64,000 bases of DNA from Crambe crambe (Eukaryota > Porifera > Demospongiae > Poecilosclerida > Crambeidae). The position numbers and the translations under genes were made by a program. Location: positions 5,827,001-5,891,000 of the forward strand of contig OZ004584.1 in assembly GCA_963924555.1 (NCBI GenBank), in the 5' to 3' direction. Shown piece after piece: positions 1-11,528 of the stretch. Under the pieces are notes generated by a model that saw nothing but the letters and a program-made list of their open reading frames with translations, was not told where the DNA came from and did not search any database. Position 1 is the first letter of the stretch, and each line of letters opens with the position of its first letter.

Positions 1-190
1 TCATTGAATCAATGCCATGTGCAGTACAAATCACTTTATTCCACCATACATGATAGCAAACCAATTATCAAGTACGTGAATCAATCGATATCATCTGTAC
101 AAATCCTCCTCTAAGGCATAAACTAGTGGTATTACCATTGGTTAAAGGTACTACTCGGAGTTCTTCCCATGAACTTAAGGCATAGTGGGC

Positions 191-415
191 CACTATGCCC
201 TTCAGTTCCCCCTATGCCTTGTATCTTGCCACTATGCCCTTCAGTTCCCCCTATGCCTTGTGTCTTGCCACTATGCCCTTCAGTTCTTCCTCTATGCCTT
301 GTGTCTTGCCACTATCCCCTTCAGTTCTTCCTCTATGCCTTGTGTCTTGCCACTATGCCCTTCAGTTCTTCCTCTATGCCTTGTATCTTATTAATAATGC
401 CCTCCCTCCCTCCCT
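191..415. repeat. Minisatellite, about 40-bp unit
   Basis: About five consecutive copies of a unit containing 'cactatgcccttcag' and 'ctatgccttgt', with small differences between copies (ccccctatg against cttcctctatg). All three reading frames stay open through it, which produces overlapping spurious peptides rich in Cys, Leu and Pro. I read it as non-coding. Confidence 0.85.
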
Positions 416-1718
416 ATGCCTTATTACTGGTAGCTGGCTTCTCTCTCAGACTAACATCATTGGGCCCCTCTTCTTCACAGTGATCATTACGGTCTTGCCT
501 TCAATCCTGGGAAAATCCTGCTATGTATTCTTAGTGATGAAGTACTACTGTTAATAGTGGTATTACTAAGTAATTAAGTTAGAATTAACATTCAAGGGTA
601 TTCTCTGTCTTTTGTTTTGATAATTGCCTCCTCACTGCGGCTGGAGGGAGAGACCTGCATGCTACTGCTTATTGAATTATGTTCCCCCTCACTTCAGCTG
701 GAGGGAGAGACCTGCATGCCATGCAATGGAATTATGTAAATGTTATCATGAACTTGGTGTGGGTCTGGTGTCCCTGTTATTGTGACCCCTAGGCATACTG
801 TTCGCACATTGTGTTATACGATAATCAGAGAATAATAATACTATTGGCTTATAAAAATTGTTTATCTAATCAATAGTCAAAATTATTCCCTTGTAATGAT
901 AATCATCTCCCTTGTGACAGCTAAGGGAATGAAAAGAACTACCTAGCATAATTCATTTGTCTTGGACTTAAGGCCTTGTCTACCTATTAAAACTCAATTG
1001 TCTAATAATCATGGCTATTTGACCCCTGGGTCACATTGTGCAAGGGATGGCTAAACTAACAATAGACCAACTGTTGTGGTGCTTATGAATGCTGTTCATC
1101 CCTTATGCTATTATAATCATTCCCTTGCAGGTAAAATTATATTGTTGACTACTTAAAATCCTCCTATTTAGACTTAAATATCTGGATCACATTGTGCAAT
1201 AGATGATTAGACCAACTGTTGTGGTGCTAATGAATGCTGTTCATCCTTGGAAATTAAATTTATATTTCAAGAGTTCACAGTGCACATATGTCTCTGTAGC
1301 ACTGTATACAGATTATAAGGAATAATTATGAATATCCTAAAATGGTAAGAACTTTGAGATTTTGGAGTAAACATTTTAATGATGTCAACATTAGCTAAGG
1401 CAGTCAGCTCTTTAAATTTGCTATGATTTCACTGCATAACTAAGCTCAAAATGAGTTCACCATTTTGCTTCCACATATGCCATGATATCCGTCTGATAAG
1501 CTCATTCCTCTCCTCCCCCCACGGCCATATCCGCATCATTAGTCACTATCCTAATTAGGAGAATTGTAAACTCATACAGAATTTGATGACAGAGTATACA
1601 TGTGGCAATAATACAGCTAGATTTTTCTATCATAGAATTTGTGCTAAGCTTCCCATAGTTAATTCCAATGCAAGCCTTCCTTATTAAAGAATATTTGACA
1701 CTGTGATCATTCGTTATA
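416..1718. other. Non-coding stretch with short direct repeats
   Basis: No gene recognised. It contains two direct repeats: 'ctggagggagagacctgcat' near 640 and again near 700, and a segment built around 'agaccaactgttgtggtgct' near 1063 and again near 1210, each followed by 'aatgctgttcatcc'. These look like decayed repeat copies. Confidence 0.5.
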
Positions 1719-1719
1719 G

Positions 1720-1806
<87 letters not shown>
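1719..1806. repeat. (CT)n microsatellite
   Basis: A nearly pure CT dinucleotide run of about 88 bp. On the opposite strand it reads as an alternating Glu-Arg string, which is not a protein. Confidence 0.95.
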
Positions 1807-1809
<3 letters not shown>

Positions 1810-4490
1810 CCTCAAAGAGTGGGTGATCAACTCTCTGCTCGTGTTTATATAAATTATAATAGAAAGTCAGAGCAGATTATACAGTGAATGGTCAAAAGAA
1901 CAGACTTGATATTTGCATAGCAGGAAAATCTTCGTGGGTAAATTTTTTTCATGGATAAATGCATTACGAAACCACAAACATCGTACCCCATATACGGTGG
2001 GTAGTTTTTTGTCAATGTCATGCTGAGTAACCGTTTCAGTGGATTGGAATTTGAGCTGTGGTTTCTGCCAATGCTATCTTGTTGGGCATACGTAGCGTGA
2101 CGTACATAAAAGGGAGCGGTACTGCTTCCTATTTTAGGACCCTGACAGATCTCAATGCTTTAATCTCCACGGACCATTTAGCACCAGACTACCGTACCCT
2201 TGCCAGTCTCTGAGCAACAGGCGTGTGCCGCATTCATGCATAAGCTGGGAATCTGAGCAACAGGCATGTGCAGCACTCATGCATAAGAACTGCTACGGTC
2301 AGCTTGACTCTCGAAACTGTTTGCAAATGACCAAGTGGCATGCACTCAGTCAACATCTTATAATATGAAAAGTGATTTAGCTTAGGCCATACCAATAAGA
2401 TTTTATGCCTACCGACTCATTAAAATCAAGATTGCATTCAATAATGATACTCTAGATAAAGCACGCCTAGTTACTGCATTGCAATATTTGCTAGTGAGGC
2501 CTGAAAGTACTATGATAATAATACTGTGGAAATTTCGAATTGTTATATACTGTATATCTTTACTAGCTACTTCACAATAAGTCAGTACTGAGCTTTCAGC
2601 CAAACTTTAGATATTATTGCTTGCATGCCAAGATGAAGAAAAGTACAGTATTTATCCTCCATCACATTCTGTCCATCACTTCAGTGCTTGACATGTCTAA
2701 ACTTTCCTAGTTATTATCATTATCATTTTCAACCCAGACCTACCTACCGCCTGAACATAAAATATCTAATTGGTGTGGCCTTATTATATTCATTGTTACA
2801 GCTTACATGTAACTACTAATAATAGGCTTTATTTTTGCATGGTAATGATAAAAAGCAGTAAGCTGTGAAAATAGACATTGACCTCATTCTGATGATAATT
2901 TCCCAATTTACAGTAATCATACTCACACTCGAGGGAAGTTGTGTCAATTTGGAGGGGGGGAGGTTGAGGGTTGAGCTGTTTGGGGGGAAGCTTCCCCCCC
3001 CCCCCCCCCCCCCCCCCTTAGATGAAGCCATAGGTTTTCTATGCACCCATGCAGTCCTTACGGCCATGGGTAGATCAATTAACACATTCTCAGTCCTTAA
3101 CTATTTCCATGTGAATCAATAACATGATACTCCCTTTTTTCTGCACTGTCCCTGTTCTCATGGGTATTCACGCGTCATTGCGTGATGTTTTGTGTGTGCC
3201 TTCAATATTGTGGGTATCAATTATTAATGGAATTCAATTAGGGCCTACATTCAGTAATGAATGCCATTTGATAAGTATTGGAATTTTGTGACAACACTAT
3301 TGAGATAATTTTTGCTATAATAAGTCTGTAAGAAAGGGTCAAAAAAGGCTTAAAAAAGGTGTTTGTAAAAAAAAAAGGCTGAGAATCTTTAATGCAGCAA
3401 CTGCCAATAAGAGTCGGTTAATTATCCTTTCAGCAAGATTAATCAATGAGCCCATTAAATTCATACTACATACATTGTATTGAACGATAGTGTATTATCA
3501 TCACTACTTTTGAGGGTGGCCTATCATTGATACATTAACGAGCCACAGTGGAGTAGAGATGGCATGATAATTATCATCACAACTTTGTGGAGGTGGCTCT
3601 CATGCATTGTTGTAACAATAACTGTAATGAGGGCAAGGTTCCATTCAGTTATTCTTTTTGTTATTATTGTGCTCTAAAGAATGTACTAATCCCACATCAG
3701 CGAGCCGATAAGACTGATTTGATCAAACAATGATACAGTACATATTTTAGGTACTTAATCCAAGCAGTGTTAGAACATATGGTGCTTAATTTCTAAGTAG
3801 CATAACTTTTGCGATTAGCGAATATTAAGCTCTGCAAAAAATATTTGACCAGATACCAATTGGTGTAAGTACTTTGAATTCATAACCTCCTCTCCTACTG
3901 CCAACTCATAACTTGAATCTAAAGAAATGACATACCACACATCAACAAGCCAATTAAGGTTACATTGATCAGACAATGTCACAATAAGACAATGATTTAT
4001 CACCATAATTATTTCAATAAGTGAACCCGGCTCACCCCCAAGATATCGCATTGTCCTAATATGTCATTGCTAAGTGAAATAGGTCAAATGGTTCATGTTG
4101 ACCATCATGGAGCAGAGGGATTTAGTAAAAGAATGAAAATTAAATTATAATGATATTCATAGGTCAACCTTTGCCCCCTCCCTCTCGGTTGTCAGGGTGA
4201 TTGGAATGTGGTGTTTTTTGAATCTGAGCTTCTCTCTCAGGTCACGGCAGGTGGAGCGAGTGCGCGTTTTCTTATGATGATGTGAGCTCACTTGGGAGTA
4301 CATAGAAACTTGTGTTCTGCAACTGTTTTGCACACGATGTCAAGATTCTTAAGAGACGAGTTCTTAGTGTGAAAGAATGTGCATCTTATTGCAGGTGCAG
4401 GGCTGTTCCATATGGAACTGTTTATTCATATATAGTTCCTATCCTACAAATTATGATAATTAGTATAACTAATTGTAGTAGCCATAGCAG
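1810..4490. other. Non-coding stretch
   Basis: No coding exon, tRNA or element recognised. Noted inside are a near-duplicate of about 45 bp around 2215-2290 ('gagcaacaggc...catgcataag'), and a G-run followed by a C-run at about 2950-3018 that makes a strong G/C palindrome. Confidence 0.45.
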
Positions 4491-4497
4491 CATTAAT

Positions 4498-4745
4498 GCA
4501 TTACTACAGTATCCATTCTAGTATACTACAGTTTGCATTCTAGTATACTACAGTATGCATCCTAGTATACTACAGTTTGCATTCTAGTATACTACAGTAT
4601 GCATTCTAGTATACTGCAGTATGCATCTTAGATACTGCAGTATGCATCCGCATCCTAGTATACTACAGTATGCATTCTAGTATGCATTCTAGTATACTAC
4701 AGTACACATTCTAGTATACTACAGTTTGTATACTACAGTTTTGCA
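4498..4745. repeat. Minisatellite, about 22-bp unit
   Basis: Around ten copies of a unit near 'attctagtatactacagt' with changes such as cagtttg or cagtatg. The unit is itself partly palindromic (gtatac). Confidence 0.85.
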
Positions 4746-5070
4746 TTATCATTTTAGGTAGTAGAGTATTACAGCAGAAATTGATTCCTGTACCTATACA
4801 TAGCCATGGCTGCCTATAGTTGATGTGTGTGTCTTATGGTTAATAAAGTGAAATCAAATAGGTAACTAATACTTTTCTCAGCTATTTATTACTACCCGAG
4901 GTGGAAATATTCCATGTTGTGGCCGCAGGAATAATAATCAAAATTATGATTTTTGTTCCAATTTCCCAACTGCCACTCAAAACTGTCCGAGATGGGAATA
5001 GTATTCCACGAGGTTGAGCTGCAGGATTAATGAACATGTGAATTATGTATCTTCCGAACTGCCATTCAAA

Positions 5071-5162
5071 ACTATTATGGCTAAAGTCTATTTGCATTCA
5101 CCTTGCCCCTTGATCATTCACTATAACTGCTATAACTTTCCCAAATCAAATTTCAGACACCA

Positions 5163-5220
<58 letters not shown>

Positions 5221-5308
5221 ATCAGTTCTCTGTTGATGAGTAAGTTATAATAGTTATAGTGAAAGATCAAGGGGCAAAGTGAATGCAAATGGACTTTAGT
5301 AATAAAAT
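5071..5308. mobile_element. Palindromic MITE with (GA)n core, copy 1
   Basis: The left arm (about 5071-5140, with 'tctatttgcattcacc' and 'cccttgatcattcactata') is the near-perfect inverse of the right arm (about 5240-5308, with 'gatcaaggggcaaagtga' and 'gaatgcaaatggacttta'). The centre holds a (GA)n run at 5163-5218. A related copy lies at 14669-15045. No coding capacity is seen, so it would be a non-autonomous element. Confidence 0.7.
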
Positions 5309-6110
5309 AGTAAATATTCAGCCTTTCCTTGTAGACAGGAGTAAGGGAATGAATGGAAAGAATGTCCAAACAATGCATTCTTCTCAACCATACTGTATAA
5401 CAGGTGATTATCAATAAGGAAGTTTGTATAATTGGTGATAATTATATTAGGCACTGTGTACATGGCTTTGACAGTTGCGTGTGAGTGTTACTTCTAATTT
5501 GATCAATCTAATTATTATTAAAATAATTATCTGCAGAGGGGGAAATTAAAATAGTTTCCGACTTAATCATCCAGCACTGTGGGTATGATTTTAATTAACT
5601 AAACAAAATTGTGAACATATTTGATCAGAGTTAAAAACAACAGGTAGAGATGGCTGTGTGGGTTTTTTTCTTTTCTTTTTTTTTTGTTTTTTTCACTAAC
5701 AAGAAACTTATAATAAGTGACCCCTTACCCATCACCCATATCCCCCCCTGTTATTATCATACAGTTGTATGACTATTGTAGCTCTTATAAAGATTAATCT
5801 CCATGGCTAGCTGAGAAGGTTCAGTGAAGTTTTATAGTTCACACAATTGTATGGATCGGTAATATTATTCTGTATAATGTTATGACCATATCTGAACAAC
5901 CATTCCTAATACACTGTAGATTCATCATGAGGGGAACAGGTGGACAAAAATCTACAGTATTATTGGGTTCCAAAGAATTGTTTAGTGATACCTTCATTAA
6001 AATACTTCAGAACAATTGCTTGCCAATACCCTACACTCTTTGGAAAATGCTTCAGAACAGTTTCTGGAAGTTAATTATCTGCAACAGAACTGGTGACACA
6101 TAAAATTAGT
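5309..6110. other. Non-coding stretch
   Basis: AT-rich with a T-rich run near 5665-5695. I recognise no gene, RNA or element. Confidence 0.4.
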
Positions 6111-6114
6111 GTAT

Positions 6115-7190
6115 GGTGTGTGTTGTAGCATTAGCTCTAAGAAGGACACTTATGTATTCTTGTCTATTGATGCAATTACAGTAAAGGTCCCGATGACACA
6201 CTTCACATATGCACTTATTAAAGTTTGAAGGACAGTTCTTGTTCCACATGTGACTAACACAATTACAGTGAAGGTCGTTATGGTGCTGACAACACTTCAC
6301 ACATACGTACACTTATGACTGTGAGACTGTGACATTTCCTAAACGGACAATTCTTGTCCACACATGCTAACACACTTACAGTGAAGGTTGTTATGGTGCT
6401 GACAACACTTCACACATACACTTATGACTGTGAGACCCTAAATGGATAATTCTTGTCCACACATGCTAACACAATAGTGAAGGTTATTATGGTGCTGACG
6501 ACACTGCACACATACACTTATGACTGTGAGACTGTGACGTTTCCTAAATGGACAATTCTTGTCCACACATGCCACTATAACACAATTGCAGTGAAAGGTC
6601 GTTATGGCATTGTGAAGAAGAGCGTTTCTTGTCCACATGCCACTAGCAGGAATTACAGTGAAGGTCGTTATGGCACTGTACATGTCATTAAACTATGATC
6701 ATGATGTTACCTCAAAGAAGGCTAATTCTTGTCCACATGCCAGTAGTAATATGATTAGTGTGGAGATAGTTCTGGTGCTGACATGCTACTTGATGTGACC
6801 TCCAGGAGAATGCCAATTCTTGTCATGCAGTGAAGGCACTGTACGTATGTGTGCACTTTTCAAAGAAGTACAATTCCTGACCACACAATTATGAAGATAG
6901 TTCAGGTGCAGACATGCACTTGATGCCAATTCTTTGTCCACACGCTTCTAACATGATTATACAGTGAAGACACTGTGTGTACACTTTTCAAAGAAGTAGA
7001 ATTCTTGTCCACATGGTATGATTCCATTAGCAGGACAGGAATGAAGATTGTTAAGTGTCTTTGTTTGAGATGCTGCCATGATATGAGTCATGACGACTTT
7101 TCCTGTAATCATGTTAGAAGTGCATGTGGATAGGAATTGAGGTAACATTGAGTGCATGTCTGCACCAGAACTATCTTCATTGCTATTACT
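6115..7190. repeat. Degenerate tandem repeat, roughly 110-bp unit
   Basis: A decaying array in which 'aattcttgtccaca' alternates with 'acagtgaaggtcgttatgg', 'gctgacaacacttcacac' and 'cttatgactgtgagac'. Six or more units are discernible and become increasingly diverged towards 7200. The Cys/His-rich peptides it yields on either strand look like by-products of the repeat. Confidence 0.65.
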
Positions 7191-8089
7191 GGTAAAGGAT
7201 GCCAGTCATTAAAAAAAGGAAACATAATGATGTAGGATACCATGAGGTTAGTTCTTGGAATTTGATTCCTCTTCCTTCCTTACTTCGTTAAAGACACTAA
7301 TTGAGGAGGTTCCTAGAAGAGAGCTTTGTAATTGGACTACAGACTTTTTTGGGGGCATGTCTAAGGCTCAAGTGATATCATTAATGTGACGTACATCCCG
7401 AGTTAACAAATGTCACATGTTAACAGATGAACAGATGAATGCGGTATTATTTTAATTGATGAAAACTTTCAGCTGCAACAACAAAAATGTATGTAGAATT
7501 CTTATAAGTGATAGAAACAACGAAAATAGTGTGGGTGGATCTGGAAGAGATTGGAGTCAGCTGACTATAAGATGATGCACTACATTGTTAATGACTGTAT
7601 AGTTTTTTGACCAATGAAATCAGCAGGAGAATAACTTAGAGATCTGGAATTGGAATTAGCTGGAAAATTAGCAGATATATGGTTGGATAGCAGATGGTAC
7701 AGTATTATTGCTTATGACTGTACAAGTCCTGACTATGATATTGACCAATGAAATCAGCAGGATTTACTTTAAACTGATGTGGTTCTTACCGATAGGATTC
7801 TTAAGCATTGTTGGTATTTGCTTTTGCTGTAATGGAGAATGACAATATTTAGGAGTAGTAACTGGTATCATATTAGCCATCTGTAAAATCATACCACTCT
7901 CTGACGCAATTAGGGCACCAAGCCTGATTGATCAATAAGTGACTATTGATATTCTATTTAAGACAGGATTGTCAACTATTTAGTTGAATTCCTCACTGTT
8001 TACTTCCTCAAGCATGGCAATTCCCCCCCACCCAAAAAAAAAATTTTTTTTTAAATGAGGATACCTCGACTCATATCCCATTTAATTAG
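7191..8089. other. Non-coding stretch
   Basis: No exon recognised. A short direct repeat 'gaccaatgaaatcagcagga' occurs near 7610 and again near 7742. This may include introns of the downstream FERM gene, whose upstream exons I could not find. Confidence 0.4.
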
Positions 8090-8262
8090 AAGGTTCCACT
8101 GTGCACGAATCAAACCTCTGAAGAATAGACACACTTGGGACCCAGACTTTAGTCCTTCGTAGAGAGGTTGTCTTCTTATTTTTTTGATAGAGAGTGTGCA
8201 TACAAAAGTACTCTAAATTGTCCTTCATCCTCTTTGAAGTGTTAGAGGTTTCACTTACTGTA
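8090..8262 (+). mobile_element. MITE, 'acacttgggacc' family, copy 1
   Basis: Begins with 'aggttccactgt' and ends in 'gaggtttcact', with an internal 'agacacacttgggaccc', 'gtagagaggttgtc' and 'ttcatcctctttgaa'. Related copies lie at about 12730-12860 (inverted) and 54675-54845. This copy sits immediately upstream of the first recognised FERM exon. Confidence 0.55.
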
Positions 8263-8314
8263 CACTTATTAATAAGATGGATTCACGTTAATGATCGTGC
8301 TTCTTTCACTGCAG

Positions 8315-8393
8315 CTGATCTTGGTGACTATGAAAGCACTTCCAGAGATGTGGAATATATTACCGACCAAAGACTCCTGCTGGATCAAGTAAA

Positions 8394-8431
<38 letters not shown>

Positions 8432-11400
8432 CTTCTGCTAAATCAAGTATATGTAATAAAGTTGTAGAGTACATGAGTTGTTGCATTCCAAGTATGAGTT
8501 GTTACTGTTGTTGTTACTGTTGTTATTACTGTTGTTGTTGTTACTATTGTTGTTACTGTTGTTGTTGTTTTTATTTATTGTTGTACTTTTAACTGAAAAG
8601 TTGTGTGTACTTTAACTGCACTATTTCAAACACAGTCCACAGATCTTTATGAAGAAATTTCAAGATTCCATCAATTATACAGGTGAGAAAACAGCATTTA
8701 CCAATGCTATACAGTGGACAATGCAGGACCAGATAGAAAGTTCCCTGATTATAGATGTATGTATGGTGGACCCAAAAGTTCCCTGATTGTACAGTGAACC
8801 TTCTCAATATAGGACCAGGAAATTCCATGTATGGACCCAAAAGTTCCCTGATTGTAGGACCGGATAAAAACTTCCGATGTATATACAGTGAACACTGTAG
8901 ACATATAGTGAACCCTTTCAATTTTGAACCATCAAAAAAGTAGAGGTTGTCTCTGAACATACGAATGTACATGCACCGAGATAATTAAAGGGTGGGTGGG
9001 GTGTATGTGGGGAAAGGAATTCTTCTCAATAATTAATATCATTGGAAAGCTCTTTTAAGAGCCGAGTTAATTAATGAAAAAATCCTGTCCAAGGACCATA
9101 ATTTGCTTTTAAAATATTTTCTTACACTTGTACATGTACCGAAAATTATTTACAACTGAAATGTGTAAGTAGTATTAGAGCTTAATACAAGCTAGTTGTA
9201 TTGTAGGAAATTGAACATTTATTACAGGAATTATTTTAATATTAGCAAATTATGCTATGTCATTCTTACCAGGGGAATGAATGCTCTTGAGGCTGTGTCG
9301 GGATTTCTGCGTAAAGTTAGAGAACTGGACACATATGGTACCCGACTCTATGATGTGCAGTACGAAGAAAGCAGCTGCCAGTTTGGAATCTCCCCTGGAG
9401 GCGTGGCCATCTTTAGACGCAATCGGAGGATCGTATTCCAGGACTGGTCTGTAGTGAATGAGGTGTCCTTTAAAAACAAGAAGATCTTGATCGTTATATC
9501 AGGTTCAGGGGTAAGTACAATAGGCACGGCGACCCTTTTCCTAACTCTGATAAGTTATGTTTGTGTACATGGCTACCCTTTACCAAATGATTTGTATGAA
9601 CCCTTTACCAAACTTAGGCTGTGTTGTTACCGAAAATGACAATAATTGTCTTTCAGTCTTCAGGGACGACTCTGGTTTTGGAAATGGAATCGGCAAAGGT
9701 GTGCAAGGATGTGTGGAAGATTGGTGTGGACTTTGCCTCCTTTTACAGGTGAACTGATTATTGCATGGAAATTAGTGTGTTAGTGCATGTTGACCTGGGA
9801 GCAATATCTGAGGGGAAACTTATGGAAGCAGACTACATGTACAGTGAAGGCCCGTCTATAGCAACCACCTCTGGGCCATGCACTAAAATGTAGTATGGTC
9901 ACTATAGCAACCACCTCTGGGCCATGCACTAAAATGTAGTCTCTTAATGGTCACTATAGCAACCACCTCTGGGCCATGCACTAAAATGTAGTCTCTTAAT
10001 GGTCACTATAGCAACCACCTCTGGGCCATGCACTAAAATGTAGTCTCTTAATGGTCACTATAGCAACCACCTCTGGGCCATGCACTAAAATGTAGTCTCT
10101 TAATGGTCACTATAGCAACCACCTCTGGGCCATGCACTAAAATGTAGTCTCTTAATGGTCACTATAGCAACCACCTCTGGGCCATGCACTAAAATGTAGT
10201 CTCTTAATGGTCACTATAGCAACCACCTCTGGGCCATGCACTAAAATGTAGTCTCTTAATGGTCACTTTACGTCAAAACAAGCACTATTGGGACATAACC
10301 AAGTGGTCTTTAAAGAGAGGTGGTCCCTGAATAGGGTGGTCTCTTGATACAGGTTTCACTGTACAATCGATCATTATTATAACTGTTGTACTCAATTATA
10401 GTGATCCAACCAGACAAGTGAGGGAGGAGCCTGAAAGTGAGTAAATCCCTACAAATTAGAATTATAAAAAATAATGCATGCACTACATCAGTATATTAGT
10501 AGTATACTAGATGAACTTAGCTATACTAGGAGAATACTGGCAATATCCCAAATCACTTGCAGATGTACGTACCCCAGGTGCACAGGTCCCCACCACAGAA
10601 TCCCGGGGTTCTCTGAAGTCTCCCTTCATAGACGAGAGTTCCCCCATCTCCAAGAGTATCGAGAAGGTTATGAGTCTCCCTCATTCTTCTTCATCAGGCA
10701 ATGACCCCATTTCAACAGATAGAAATGAAGGTTAGTGCACAGAATAATTATAACAGGGGCAATCGTAGCAGTCTGACACAGCACGTGATTTCTTGTACAG
10801 AACTGGTAATAACTGCTGGTCACTGGTCATTTTTTGGAAATGGCCCACCAAATTTCAATATCACAGGATACTGAATGTCTGACTGATCAAATTTGAGCGT
10901 CTTATTGCTCTGCTTGTAGGTCTGATACATTGCAAGTTTATATCAAATGTCAGGTCAAAGGTCAAATGTGATTTGTTAGCTATAATAATTGGCCCTGTAT
11001 AAGTTAATATTCTAATAACAACGACAACAATAATAACAACAGCAACAATAACACTGAAAGTCTTTGGCACTCTTTTCAGGTGGAACATTTGGTGACACTC
11101 CTACCAGTCCGGGGGACTTTACAAGCCTGTCCACATCGGCGAGCGAGACTAACAAATCCCCCCTTCCTCCCTCACGAGAAAGTGGAGAAATGGACCTCAT
11201 CTTGCCAGGATTTCCCAATCTAAAAAATGGAGAGGATTTTCCCCAAAATACTTTGCAAGAAAAAATTTCCCCTCAATTTCAGAAGGAGGGTGGCTACCAA
11301 TACAAAGATTACCGATCTCATGTAATTGACTCAAATTCAAGGGAAGGGAGGGATAGAAATGAAGAAAAATTCAGCTTTTCTGATCAAGTCACTGGAGAAA

Positions 11401-11497
11401 GAAGCAAGATCTCTACTCCACCTCAAATTCCCCCTCGTAACTACAATAGTGAATATCGGACAAGGTTTCACTCGATGTCAAAACCTGGTAGCAGCCA

Positions 11498-11528
<31 letters not shown>

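Noticed and set aside
169..554. Three overlapping Cys/Pro-rich open frames at the start of the window
   Set aside because: All three frames are open because the sequence is a 40-bp tandem repeat without stops; the peptides are repeat translations.
1502..1810. Minus-strand frame with a Glu-Arg repeat
   Set aside because: It is a translation of the (CT)n microsatellite.
6106..6700. Cys/His-rich frames that look like zinc fingers
   Set aside because: They come from a degenerate 110-bp DNA repeat, occur on both strands, and the Cys/His spacing follows the repeat period rather than a finger pattern.
8194..8592. A 132-residue open frame ending in Val and Cys runs
   Set aside because: Only 8315-8388 of it is coding (a FERM exon ending at a clear donor); the rest is intron and (GTT)n microsatellite.
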